From CAVPJC01 sp963705155 (GTDB lineage Bacteria; Chloroflexota; Anaerolineae; Anaerolineales; UBA4823), in contig CAVPJC010000024.1 of the NCBI GenBank assembly GCA_963705155.1, positions 1-64,000 of the forward strand: a stretch of DNA of 64,000 nucleotides. Direction: 5' to 3'. The notes beneath the pieces are model-generated. The model did not search any database. It was not told the origin of the DNA and worked only from the letters and a program-made list of their open reading frames with translations. Position 1 is the stretch's first letter; every line of letters starts with the position of its first letter. Both the position numbers and the translations under genes were made by a program. This document shows positions 1-9,050 of the stretch, piece by piece.

Positions 1-1
1 G

Positions 2-553
2 ATTATCACCACGCTGAAAGAGGAAATTCCACAAATCGAAGATCTGGTTGCCCGCTATGGTTTATCGACCCGCCTGACTTCTATACGACCCATTCAAATG
101 ACTACGGCCGAGCTCGCCGACCGGAAAGCAATGTTCAATCGAATTATCGAAGCTTCCCAAAAAGCAGTCCTGGAAGATATGGCAGAAGTAATTGTATTAA
201 CCGGTTCGGTGATGGCTGGCTCACAAGATGAGATTTCGAAAGCCATCCACGTTCCTGTAGTTGTGGGCCTGATCAGCGCTTTGTTGCTGACCGAAGCCCT
301 GCTGGATTACGGTTCCGGCACTAGCAAGGCCTATAAATACAAACAAATCGTAAAAATGGATAGATTGCTTGGCTATGACGAATTTCAGAGCGTATACAGT
401 GGAGAACCACAGAGACTACAGATAAAATCACCATTATCACGGGTGCGGGCCAGGGGGTTGGGCAGGCTGCTGCATTGCTTTTTGCTCGAGAAGGCGCCAA
501 AGTCATCGTCAACGATGTTGACGAATCCAGGGCGATGCAAACCGCGGATCTGA
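2..553 (+). CDS. Asp/Glu/hydantoin racemase family protein (5' partial)
   Basis: The frame is open from the window edge, so the N-terminus lies upstream. The readable part has the C-terminal half layout of the Asp/Glu racemase superfamily: a strand followed by a small-residue loop (VIVLTGSVMAG), then VPVVVGLISALLLTEALLDYG. Family members racemize or isomerize amino acids, hydantoins or maleate with two cysteines. The second Cys, normally in a GCAGM-like loop, looks replaced here (TGSVM), so racemase chemistry is uncertain. Similarity probably ends near position 400; the last ~50 codons overlap the start of the next gene in another frame, so the true stop was probably lost to an indel. It leads a same-strand catabolic cluster. 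Confidence 0.6.
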   Translation: MITTLKEEIPQIEDLVARYGLSTRLTSIRPIQMTTAELADRKAMFNRIIEASQKAVLEDMAEVIVLTGSVMAGSQDEISKAIHVPVVVGLISALLLTEALLDYGSGTSKAYKYKQIVKMDRLLGYDEFQSVYSGEPQRLQIKSPLSRVRARGLGRLLHCFLLEKAPKSSSTMLTNPGRCKPRI

Positions 554-1187
554 TTTCTCAAGCAAATGGTGAATGTTTGGTTGTGGTTGCCGATATCTCG
601 GAAGAGAAACATGTTCAAAGATTGATTTCCGAGACAATGGCCAGATCGGACGAATCGATGTGTTGTATAACAATGCCGGCATATTCATCAACGAAGATGG
701 CTCGTTACCGGCTTTAGACGTGTGGGAACGGAATATCAAGGTCAACCTTACCGGGACTTATCTTACATGCAAGTACGCTATTCCCGAATTGCTCAAAAAT
801 GAGGGCGGCGCCATCTTGAACACGGGGTCCTTCGTTGCTCTGAGGGGTGTGACCTTTTCGCAAGATGCCTACGCGGTCAGCAAAGGAGGGGTGTTTACCC
901 TGACGCAGGCGTTGGCAGTGAAATACGGGCCTCGTAATATTCGAGTAAACTGCCTGGCTCCCGGTCCGATCGAAAATCCATTAATGCGGCAGACCGATTC
1001 TTTGCCCGGGAACATTCATCTGGATCGAATTCCCATGCGGCGTTTTGGGCAACCCGAAGACGTGGCCAGAGCGGCGTTGTTTCTGGTTTCGGATGAAGCT
1101 TCCTGGATCACAGGTGTGATCTTCTCCGTAGATGGAGGTTATTCCGCAATCACCATTCACCACCTGGAGATTCCAGATGTCCATTGA
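399..1187 (+). pseudogene. short-chain dehydrogenase/reductase, frameshifted
   Basis: Classical SDR oxidoreductase for NAD(P)-dependent oxidation or reduction of an alcohol/ketone. The Rossmann motif ITGAGQGVGQ is near 432-462, followed by acidic VNDVDES, which suggests NAD preference. After a one-base shift near 640 the frame continues with LYNNAG, catalytic Ser (TGSFVALRG), YAVSK (Tyr-x-x-x-Lys) and CLAPGPIENP, ending in VDGGYS, all in canonical order and at normal length (~250 aa). The start is unclear: a GTG at 399 is in register only if one more base is lost near 423. The stop overlaps the next start by 11 bp, so the genes are probably co-transcribed. The substrate is unknown. Both halves are well conserved, which favours a sequencing indel or very recent decay. 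Confidence 0.75.
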
Positions 1188-2361
1188 ACTGGCCGAGATA
1201 CTGCTCTTGGCCGAAAGGATGTTTACCGGCAACGAAGATCACATCCGTAAAGGCTGGGGTGTATTAGTACATGGCAAGAAGATCCTGGCAGTAGAGCCGC
1301 AGGAAAAGTTATTGCATGAGTACCCCGATGCGCAACGTATTGATCTCGGAAACCGCACCATTCTGCCTGGCTTGATCGATGCTCACCGGCATATCCTTGG
1401 GAAAAGCGGCGAGAAGGTCACTACCGAATTGATGGTATCCGGAACGATATTGGGGGTAATTGTCGCAAAAGAGACCCTGGAGGACGGAATCACAACGGTC
1501 AGGGATCCCGGATGCCGTCATTATGGAATATTCACACTAAAGCGCGCCATTGAAAATGGCTTAATCGCCTGGCCCACAAATTTACGCTTCTGGCCCGAAC
1601 CCAACCGGTCGGGCTGCCCCGCAGAGCTGGCGAAATTGCTACGTGAAGGGGTCCCTGGTCAATGCGCAATGAAGTACGCAAGTTGGTAGAGGCAGGGGCT
1701 GATTGGATTAAGATCATTGTCAGCCAGGCCACAGAAGAAAGCGGCTGGAAATCATTTATCCGTTATTTGACAGACGAAGAGATCCTGGCGGCTGTAGAAG
1801 AGGCCCATACTCTCGGACGGCGAATTAGTTGTCACGTGGAGGGCTTGGAGGCTGCCAAAGCAGTGATCCGAGCTGGCGTTGATGCGATTGAACATGGAAC
1901 TGTATTGGATGAAGCTGCCGTAAAGATGATGGTGGATCATAATGTATGCTTGGTGCCGACCTTAAGCGTATTTGAGAGCGAGGGTGAACCTTACTCAATG
2001 ACTGATAAACGATCCGCTTACGAGAGCTACCTGGAAAGTCACCGTGGGAGTTTCAGGCTTGCCTGTGATGCAGGTGTCACCATAGCCGCTGGGACCGATG
2101 TGGTGGAGCCCGTCCCCCCGCGAGGCAGCCTGGCCGGAGAGATCGAGCGGATGATTTAAGGTGGCATGAGCACCGCGGCAGCACTACGGTCGGCAACCTC
2201 AGGGGGCGCGGCTGTATTGGGGCTTTCAGACCAAACGGGACTTCTTGGGCTAGGAAAATGTGCTGACATTATCGCTATTCAGGGAGATCCCCTCGAGCAG
2301 ATTCAAGCCTTAAAGCGTAGATTTTGTTATGAAACAGGGAAAGATTTATCGTAGTTGTTGA
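1177..2361 (+). pseudogene. imidazolonepropionase-like amidohydrolase, interrupted
   Basis: Metal-dependent amidohydrolase of the imidazolonepropionase/Xaa-Pro dipeptidase-like group. Visible in order: N-terminal beta-sandwich, LPGLIDAHRH with the HxH metal pair, DGITTVRDPG, CHVEGLEAAKA (His), GVDAIEHGTV (His), AAGTDVV (metal Asp), then TGLLGLGKCADIIAI, typical of the C-terminal return to the sandwich. The start at 1177 (MSIELAE) overlaps the SDR stop. Breaks: a frameshift near 1670, an in-frame TAA at 2157-2159 where Lys would be expected (MIxGGMS), and a shift near 2317, after which the ending VDFVMKQGKIYRSC stops at 2361. It probably hydrolyses a cyclic amide or peptide-like substrate within the cluster. 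Confidence 0.75.
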
Positions 2362-2437
2362 GATATTAAGATTGAAACAATCTGTTTCGAATAAGGAACG
2401 TAAACAAAACCAGAAATGATCAGCCAGGAGCTAAGTA

Positions 2438-3499
2438 ATGATGGAAACGATGACGATGCATGACCGTATGCTCGCCGTAGTCTTGGGACGTGAACATGAT
2501 CGCATACCATTCGCTATGTATGAAGAAATGTTCCTCCGGAGCAAGCCTTCGAACACCTGGGCCATGGCCATATCGGTATCATACGCTATCCTCCCATCTT
2601 CCGGGCTGAGCACCCCCATTGCCGTTTCGAAAGAGAGTTTTTCAGAGAGGGTGAGATCAAATGTCAGCGTAATGTCCTCCACACACCTAAGGGTGACCTG
2701 GAAGAGATCAGAGTATTCGAGCCCGCCTATGATAGCTCGACCGCGCGCAAGCATTTTATCGAAACTCCCAAGGATTATGAGGCTTTATGGAGTTATTTGG
2801 AGGATTCTGTAATCCTGGATAATTACGACCAGTATTACCGCGACCAAGTTGAACTTGGCGAGGATGGCCTGGTCATGGCGGTGACTGAAAAAACCCCTTG
2901 GCAGCAATTGTGGATCGTCTGGGTGGGTTTGGAAGCCCTGTCCTACCACCTGATTGACTACCCGGACTATGTTAAGCATACCATTGAACTCCTGATCGCC
3001 GCGAGCGGCAGATATTCGAGATCGCCTACCGTTCTCCTGCCCCATTCATCAGTATTCCAGAGAACTTGACCGCGCCGGCGATCGGGGTGGCGCGTTTTCG
3101 CAAGTACTGTGTACCTCTCCATAATGAGCTGGCTGGGATGCTGGCCGAGCGTGGCGCACCCGTCGTGGTTCATATTGATGGGATGCTGAAGCCGCTGTGG
3201 AATGATATTGCTAATTCTTTGATTAATGGCATTAAATCTTTCACACCCGTGCCAGACTGTGACACATCCGTAGCTCAGGCGGTCGCACTTTGGCCAGAAA
3301 GATTCCCATGGTAAATTTCCCATCTTCTGTACATTTGGAAACACCGGAACAGATCCGTGCCGTAACAGAAGAGATGTTGGAGGTTGCCGGCCATACCGGA
3401 CGCTTGCAGATCCAGATATCGGAAAATGTGCCTCTGGACGTCTGGCGAACAAGCTTTCCTGCTATTGTTGAATCTATCGAAGCATTTGGAAAGCCTTGA
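2438..3499 (+). pseudogene. uroporphyrinogen decarboxylase-family protein (UroD/MtaA-like), frameshifted
   Basis: The start at 2438 follows a good ribosome-binding site (CAGGAG). Joining frames across shifts near 2535, 2990 and 3290 gives a ~350-residue TIM-barrel protein of the UROD superfamily, which includes true UroD and corrinoid-protein methyltransferases such as MtaA. Supporting segments: MHDRMLAVVLGREHDRIPF at the N-terminus, PVVVHIDGMLKPLW in the position of the HxCG zinc motif, PVPDCDTSVAQA and VNFPSSVHLETPEQI near the C-terminus. The HID variant lacks the zinc-binding Cys of MtaA, so methyl transfer to coenzyme M-like thiols is not predicted. It belongs to the large uncharacterised UroD-like set often found in catabolic loci; the substrate is unknown. 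Confidence 0.7.
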
Positions 3500-3533
3500 A
3501 CACAGATCAGGAGTAACGATAGTTGGAAGGAAA

Positions 3534-3757
3534 ATGCAAGTTCAAATAAAGACTTATGGTTTATTGCGCGATCGGATTGGGAAAAACCGAGTTGTCGATC
3601 TTCCGGAGGCAAGCCGAATAATTGACTTGCTGGCATATCTCGCAATTCGGATGCCAAAATCTGGATCTTGCGTATCAATGGTGAAGTTTCTGAACTCTAT
3701 ACACCGCTTGACGAGGGCGATATTGTGGAAATCATCCCCCCTGTCGCAGGTGGATGA
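3534..3757 (+). pseudogene. MoaD/ThiS family sulfur carrier, frameshifted
   Basis: A ~74-residue beta-grasp protein. It begins MQVQIKTYGLLRDRIG and, after a one-base shift near 3646, continues with DEGDIVEIIPPVAGG and a stop at 3757. The C-terminal Gly-Gly is the hallmark of MoaD/ThiS proteins, which are adenylated and thiocarboxylated to deliver sulfur, in MoaD's case to molybdopterin. It lies 39 bp upstream of an aldehyde:ferredoxin oxidoreductase. Such MoaD-like genes commonly accompany AOR genes, where they are thought to help make the tungstopterin cofactor. The context therefore favours MoaD over ThiS. Only one indel disrupts it. Confidence 0.8.
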
Positions 3758-3796
3758 TACTCGTTTACATTATCTGCGATAGTAAGGAGCCAAAGA

Positions 3797-5714
3797 ATGT
3801 ACGGTTTTCAAGGCAATATCTTACATGTAAACCTCACTCAGGGCATATCGAGATCGAAAACCCCGACGAAGATTTTTATCGCACCTATGGAGGTGGAAGC
3901 GGGTTGGGATTATATTATCTCCTCACCAAGACCTCCCCTAAGATCGATCCGCTGAGCCCTGAAAATGTACTTTGCTTTATGCTGGGGGCGAGTACCGGGG
4001 TTGCGATCTCCGGACAGTCGCGGGCGACGGCCACTGCAAAATCACCGCTCACCGGTTTGATCGGAGATAGCCAGGCAGGTGGGTTCTTGGCCCGCAGAGT
4101 TAAAATTCGCAGGCTTTGATGGTATTGTTCTCACAGGAAAATCACCCCAACCGGTTTACCTGTGGATAAAAGACGGTAAAGCTGAGCTGAGGAATGCCGC
4201 CCATTTATGGGGGAAAACAACAAGTGATTGTGAGAGCCTCATTCGGGAAGAGTTGGGCGATCCTAAAATTGAGATCGCCCAAATCGGGCCGGGAGGAGAA
4301 AAGCGCGTTCGCTATGCTTCGATTATCAATATGTCCAATCGAGCTCATGGCAGAACCGGCATGGGCGCAGTCATGGGGAGTAAGAACCTCAAAGCCATTG
4401 CAGTGCGCGGACATAATAAAGTTAAAGTGGCTGATCCGAAAGCCCTGGCTCAACTTGCTCGGCAGGGGGCAAAAAATGTGCCGAATAATTCTGAAATGCT
4501 TGGTCTGCAAAAATATGGCACGGCGGGTGGTCTCGCCGGATTGCATGCAAGCGGTGGACTACCCACTTACAATTTCACAAGCGGGGTCTTCGATAATTAT
4601 GAGGACATAACTGGTGAAACCATGGCGGACACCATACTCCTCAAAAATGATACGTGCTATGCATGTGCGGTTCGCTGTAAACGGGTGGTTGAAACAGAAT
4701 ATCGTGCGTTAAAAGTTTCCCCGCTCTCGGGTGGTCCTGAGTACGAAACCATTGCCACCTTTGGCTCCTATTGCGGTATTTCGGATCTGAATGCCATCGC
4801 CCTGGCAAATCAAATTTGCAATGAAAATGGGCTGGACACGATCAGTTGTGGGGCGACCATTGCATTTGCAATGGAGTGTTTTGAGAAAGGCATCCTGACT
4901 GCGGGGATGACCGATGGAATTGATTTGCGTTTTGGTAATGCAGATGCCATGTTAGCTGTCTTGGAAAAAATCATTCGGAAGGGAAGGGATTGGCGATCTG
5001 CTGGCAGAAGGTTCGGCCAAAGCAGCTGGAGAGTTGGGAAACGGCGCGGAGGATCTGGTTGTCGCGGTCAAGCAGCAAGAGTTACCTGCTCATATGCCGC
5101 ACACGAAACGAAGCCTGGCAATCATCTACGCGACAAATCCTTTTGGCGCTGATCACCAATCCAGTGAACACGATCCGGTTTACGAGCCACCACAAACGGA
5201 TGTGCTTGGCGAACCTCTGGAACGCCTGGCACAGCTGGGTTTAGATAAGCCGCAAGATAGTCGGGCAATGAATTTTGAGAAGATCAAGTTTGCCGCAGTC
5301 ACACAATTCAATTATAGTTTTACAGATGTTGCAAACTTATGCCAGTTCGTATGGGGCCCGGCATGGCATTTGTACGGACCAGATGATCAGGTTACCCTGC
5401 TAAAGCAGTGACAGGCTGGGATGTTTACCCTGGAGGAAATCCAGTTACTTGGTGAACGCCGGCTGAATATGATGCGTGCCTTCAACGCCCGGGAAGGGGT
5501 ACGCCGTGAGCAAGATACCCTCCCTAAACGTCTTTTCGATCAACCACTAAAGGGCGGACCATCCGACGGGGTTTACATCCCTCGAGCAGAGTTCGAGCAG
5601 GCATTGGATCAATATTATGAATTCCTCGGATGGGATGTCGATACTGGCTTACCTGGTCCCGAAAAGCTGGCTGAGCTTGGCTTGAGCTGGATTAGGCTGC
5701 CGGATGACAATTAA
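3797..5714 (+). pseudogene. tungsten-type aldehyde:ferredoxin oxidoreductase (AOR family), frameshifted
   Basis: AOR-family enzymes oxidise aldehydes to acids, or run in reverse, using a bis-tungstopterin and one [4Fe-4S] cluster with ferredoxin as partner. The start at 3797 (MYGFQGNILHVNL) matches the family N-terminus. Joining frames gives ~640 residues of normal length: GGGSGLGLYYLL, TGLIGDSQAGG, NRAHGRTGMGAVMGSKNLKA (cofactor region), the cluster motif CYACAVRC, a later Cys in ANLCQFVW, and ERRLNMMRAFNAREG. Shifts lie near 3841, 4085 and 4985, plus a compensating pair at about 5390 and 5421. Between those two the true reading AVTGWD is visible one frame over; the apparent TGA at 5409 is an artefact of this. 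It pairs with the MoaD-like gene just upstream. Confidence 0.85.
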
Positions 5715-6272
5715 TCCATCATATGGTAGACGAGGAAGAAATGAAATGATCCGGATCTGTACTGGCAAGCGTATGAATGAAGATCTCTACTGAAACACAG
5801 TACGCCAGCGGTTAATTTCGATCAGAAATCGTATAGAAAATCCTGTGATTGTTGGTGTCACGCGTTTGTGCGCTGGCATAGAATATGCGTTCGGAGTGCA
5901 ATAGATCATGGAACTGATCTTGGTAGTGCTGTAGTGAAATGCAGACTCTGGAAGATAACAGAACTATTGATAGTTGATCTGAACCTGATCCATGATCAGT
6001 CGGAAGAACTATGGGGTCGCGCTGGCTATTCAACAAATCGATCCCGAATTGGAGACTAAAGCAAAAGTTAGTAAGGTCCTTGCTACATTAGAAAGTGATT
6101 TGCGAAAGGAGAAGGAACATACCATCCATATCTCCGGGGAGCTTGCTATCGGAAAGGACGGACAAACAAACCGATTGTGCATATCACGGAGCAAGCCGTA
6201 CAGTGAAACGGAGTAAAGTGCACACTGTTTCGGGCGCAAAGTGTACACTTTTTGGGGGAAGCACAGCGCTGA
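5715..6272. other. unassigned stretch after the AOR gene
   Basis: No convincing gene. A short plus-strand frame at 5992-6216 (74 codons, with LATLESDLRKEKEHTIHIS) resembles nothing I recognise. One frame over near 6150-6205 the text KPIVHITEQAVQ reads naturally, so this may be the tail of a decayed gene. Stop codons are frequent elsewhere. The stretch ends at the proposed left end of the IS1-like element. Confidence 0.4.
6215..6251. repeat. tandem palindromic AAAGTGYACACT repeat
   Basis: AAAGTGCACACT at 6215-6226 and AAAGTGTACACTTT at 6238-6251 are direct copies differing at one base within the shared 12-mer and spaced by 11 bp. The second is a perfect 14-bp palindrome. It lies about 20 bp outside the IS1-like left end. 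It could be a dimeric repressor operator or the end of another element; no function can be assigned. Confidence 0.5.
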
Positions 6273-7455
6273 TAGTCTCCTAACAAGTGTTTTTAGCACT
6301 TGGTACAGGAACCATCGTCAATAGTTCTTTAGTAGCCCAAATATGATTGGTCAGGCTTGCCGCCCCGTCTGGCGTGCGGGGCGTCCATTTGCGCTGGGGA
6401 TCATTGATCACTTCAACCCGCAAGCTCTTGTGCGGACGGACCCAGTTGTAGTAAGGGTCATCCCACGTCACGGCAGCCCAGTGCAAATCCAGGTCTTTCG
6501 AGAAAGCCAGGGTGTTGCGGATCAAACGAGCACTAAAGAGACGTTCCGTCAGGTTGCTCCGCTCGATATCGGACATGCTCTTGCCCAGCAGTTCAACCAG
6601 TTCATTCTGGCTGCCCCAAACGGCTTTCAATTTGACTACTTGCAATCGACCATGCTCATCCCGCTGTTTGACCATCTGCAGGTAAAGCCAATCCTCTCCA
6701 GGTTGAGGACGAGTGGGTGGACGACCAAGCCCAGAGTTCTCCGGAACCAACCCATACACGACGAGCATAACGTCGTCAATGCCGCCCTAATCATCGGAGA
6801 TTAAGGGTGGCAGAGCTTGTGGATGACCGCGCTGCTGTAGGGTTTGAAAGACCTTCAGGCTGGCTTGCGTCTCAAACTTGCCAATCCAGCGGGCCACACG
6901 CAGGCGACAATAGACGTCCCGCAGGGTCGAAATCCAGAACGTGCCACTTTCATCCGTTTCCGGATAGCTTTTTTTCGTTCTTGTTGTACACGTAGGATCA
7001 CAGGCCGTCCAATTGGGCACGCTTGAGACGGAAGTCCTTCATCAACACAGCCTCCAGTGCGTCGGCATACCGGGCGGTTTCTCGTAACCAGCGTAAGATG
7101 GCGTCTTCCTTGATCCCTTTGACCCAGGTCAGTGTGCTAATCCGATTGCCTTCTGCCAGCAAGGCCAACACTTCCAGGATTTTATGCTCCTCGGCGTTTT
7201 TGCGGAAGAAAATCGTCCCCGTGGTTTTACTGAAGGTTTTGCCACACGTCTTACATTGGTAGCGCTGTACTCCCTCGTGGCGTTTTGCCGATCTTTTTAA
7301 GGTTCGGTGTAACCTGATCGCTCTGCAACTTCCCGAAATCCGGGCAAGCTGCATTTGGACAAAAATTTCCGCTTCGTGCAAGTTTTTCCATATTGTCTCC
7401 CTGGGGATATACTTGCACCAAACTTAACCAAAAAAATCACTATTGAGGGAGACCA
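6273..7455 (-). mobile_element. IS1-like insertion sequence
   Basis: A minus-strand transposase gene is framed by imperfect inverted ends: TAGTCTCCTAACAAGTG starting at 6273 and, inverted, TGGTCTCCCTCAATAGTG ending at 7454-7455. The match is partial (TRGTCTCC, then gapped AGTG and a T run), so the ends are a proposal. The ~1.18 kb size suits an element with one long IS1-superfamily transposase. No target duplication could be verified. Confidence 0.55.
6280..7391 (-). pseudogene. IS1-family-like transposase, frameshifted
   Basis: Read from ATG at 7391: MEKLARSGNFCPNAACPDFG, then after a shift near 7275 YQCKTCGKTFSKTTGT. Together these form an InsA-like Cys4 zinc finger followed by a helix-turn-helix (LRWLRETARYADAL). 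Shifts near 7005 and 6770 lead into the DDE part: QLDGL, SGTFWISTLRDVYCR, ISDDWGGID and a C-terminal block with IERSNLTERLF, RNTLAFSKDLD and YNWVRPHKSLR, typical of IS1-superfamily transposases in Chloroflexi and cyanobacteria. With at least three shifts it is inactive as read, although IS1 relatives can use one programmed shift. Confidence 0.75.
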
Positions 7456-7781
7456 TCTAAAATTGGGTCTTGAAATAAATGATTGTTTTATGGTTTATTA
7501 AGAGTATATCTTGTCTCTTTGCAGACAAAATTGCTTTTCTAAACGTTGGCTGGTTCCCCATAAATGTAGGTGTTATTTCAACGCTGGCTAGTGTTATGGG
7601 GCATTGATAAGGCAAGACCTGCGCTTGCTGGCCTGTTCACGACACGACAAGCCAAAACCAGTCCGCAGATGCCGGGCAGGGCGCTTCAGGGTCGCCGGCA
7701 TCGCGAAGTGCAAAACCCTGTTGTACGTCGAGACTATCTCGGCGAAAGGTAACGGCACACAAAAAACATCTCTTAATACTA
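7456..7781 (+). other. AT-rich spacer and ORF interrupted by the IS630 element
   Basis: The first ~110 bp is AT-rich with no gene. From about 7604 a plus-strand frame reads RVAGIAKCKTLLYVETISAKG and runs into the IS630 left end at 7782. Removing the IS and one TA copy keeps the frame open through RNGWKRDPKPSKAV to a TAA at 9047-9049, directly before the recombinase. I do not recognise the product. Confidence 0.4.
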
Positions 7782-7789
7782 GTGGTCTG

Positions 7790-8925
7790 TCAAATATGAA
7801 TCACAGGATAGAGGTGCTTCAACTTGATGCGAGCATCGGCGGTTGTAAAACGCCAATCGACTATTACTACTTTGACATTGCGGTCATTTTGCCAGGCAAG
7901 CACTTCTCGCTCCAAAGTGGTCTTATCAGCAATGCGTCGGGAAAGGCATTGGCGGATCAAAACGCCTAACTCAATCTCAGCCATGTTAAGCCAACTGCCA
8001 TGCTTGGGTGTGTAATGAAATTCAAAGCGATTGGCCAAACGTCTGGCTTCCTGCGGTTCAAAGGTTTCATAGAAAGAGATGGGCGAATGGGTGTTGAGGT
8101 TATCCATGACGATCACGATCTTCTCCGCCTGGGGATAGATTTCATCTGCCAGCGTTTTCATTGCATGGGCCCAATCTTTGCGAGTGCGCTGATCAGTCAC
8201 CTGGACAAACCGTTTTCCAGCCAGCGGCTCGAAGAACATAAACAAGTCGGCTACTCCTTCTCGCTGGTATTCGTAATCCACGCGTTGGGGCTGACCCGCT
8301 TGAGCTGGAAGGGCTTCACGCACATCCGACAGCAGTTGTTTGCTGGTTTCATCCATGCATACTTGCGGTCGGAGCGGATCATACGGTTGGGTATACACAT
8401 CCAAAACATCTTCCATGGTACAGACAAATTCTGCGCTGGCTTTTGGCGGAATGCAATACGACTCTTTCAGCCAAGGCTTAATTTCTTTTTTTTGAGCGTG
8501 GTCCGAATCGTCTCATGCGAGACACTATCCACAATCTCCAATTTCACAAAGCGCTCCTGTAAAAGCCGCAGCGTCCAGCGCTCATATCCCTCGGGCGCCT
8601 CACTACAGGCAAGAGCCATCAAATGTGCTTCTGCTTCCCCATCCAGGCAGTGTTGGTATTCTCGCTCTGGTTTCTTCCGGTTGAGTGCCTTTTCCACACC
8701 ACCTTCTGCAAACGCTTTGCGGACATTCGTGACAGTGAGTGAGTTGACATCGAAAGCCGCACAAATGGCTTCATACGTCCAATTTGGGCCTTCATCACTG
8801 CAATCGGATTTTAGCAGGATTTTGGCTCGACGCAGTTTGCGGGCAGGAGCACTACCAGAAGATACTAATTTTTCAAGGTACGATCGTTCTTCGGAGGTGA
8901 GCTTGACAAAATATTTCTGGTACAT
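7790..8925 (-). CDS. IS630 transposase, two frames joined by a candidate -1 frameshift
   Basis: The ATG at 8925 has a strong site upstream (AAGGAG). The first frame (8925-8467) holds the paired helix-turn-helix DNA-binding part: FVKLTSEERSYLEKLV, ARKLRRAKILLKSD, EAICAAFDVNSLTVTNVRKAF. It stops just after a run of Lys codons. The second frame holds the DDE nuclease: VCMDETSKQLLSD (first Asp), IVIVMDNLNTHS (second Asp), HYTPKHGSWLNMAEIE (Glu). The frames join at coding-strand A8-G (8485-8493), where a -1 slip restores KKKEIKPWLKES. This is either programmed frameshifting or a miscounted homopolymer. The rest is intact, so the element may be active. Confidence 0.9.
8485..8493 (-). other. candidate -1 ribosomal slippery site (A-AAA-AAG)
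   Basis: The coding strand reads CTC AAA AAA AAG AAA; a -1 slip on A-AAA-AAG gives AAA GAA ATT AAG and re-enters the catalytic frame. A-AAA-AAG is a classic bacterial IS slippery heptamer. A one-base homopolymer undercall would look the same. Confidence 0.5.
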
Positions 8926-9050
8926 TTTCTTTCTCCTTGAGAGTGTTTGGTTCTCAAGGTGCACTTTCTGTGCCAGCCACTATTATCAGCTTTGACAAAC
9001 CACTAGAAACGGCTGGAAGCGAGATCCAAAGCCGTCGAAGGCGGTGTAAA

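Larger units (their letters stand above)
7782..9003 (-). mobile_element. IS630-family insertion sequence with TIRs and TA target duplication
   Basis: Inverted ends GTGGTCTGTCAAA (7782-7794) and TTTGACAAACCAC (8991-9003) match at 12 of 13 positions. Each is flanked outside by TA (7780-7781 and 9004-9005), the duplicated target dinucleotide expected of the IS630/Tc1-mariner group. The 1222-bp element carries one transposase gene on the minus strand filling nearly all of it. It sits between an unidentified short ORF and a tyrosine recombinase. Confidence 0.93.

Noticed and set aside
2157..2159. In-frame TAA in the amidohydrolase as a recoded codon
   Set aside because: Lys is expected there and no TAA recoding is plausible; the gene has other breaks.
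5409..5411. In-frame TGA in the AOR gene as a second selenocysteine codon
   Set aside because: The reading AVTGWD appears one frame over between two compensating shifts, so TGA is an artefact. AOR enzymes have no Sec at this position.
7604..7780. Calling the RVAGIAKCKTLLYVETISAKG frame a named gene
   Set aside because: I do not recognise the product with certainty and it is interrupted; left as an unassigned ORF.
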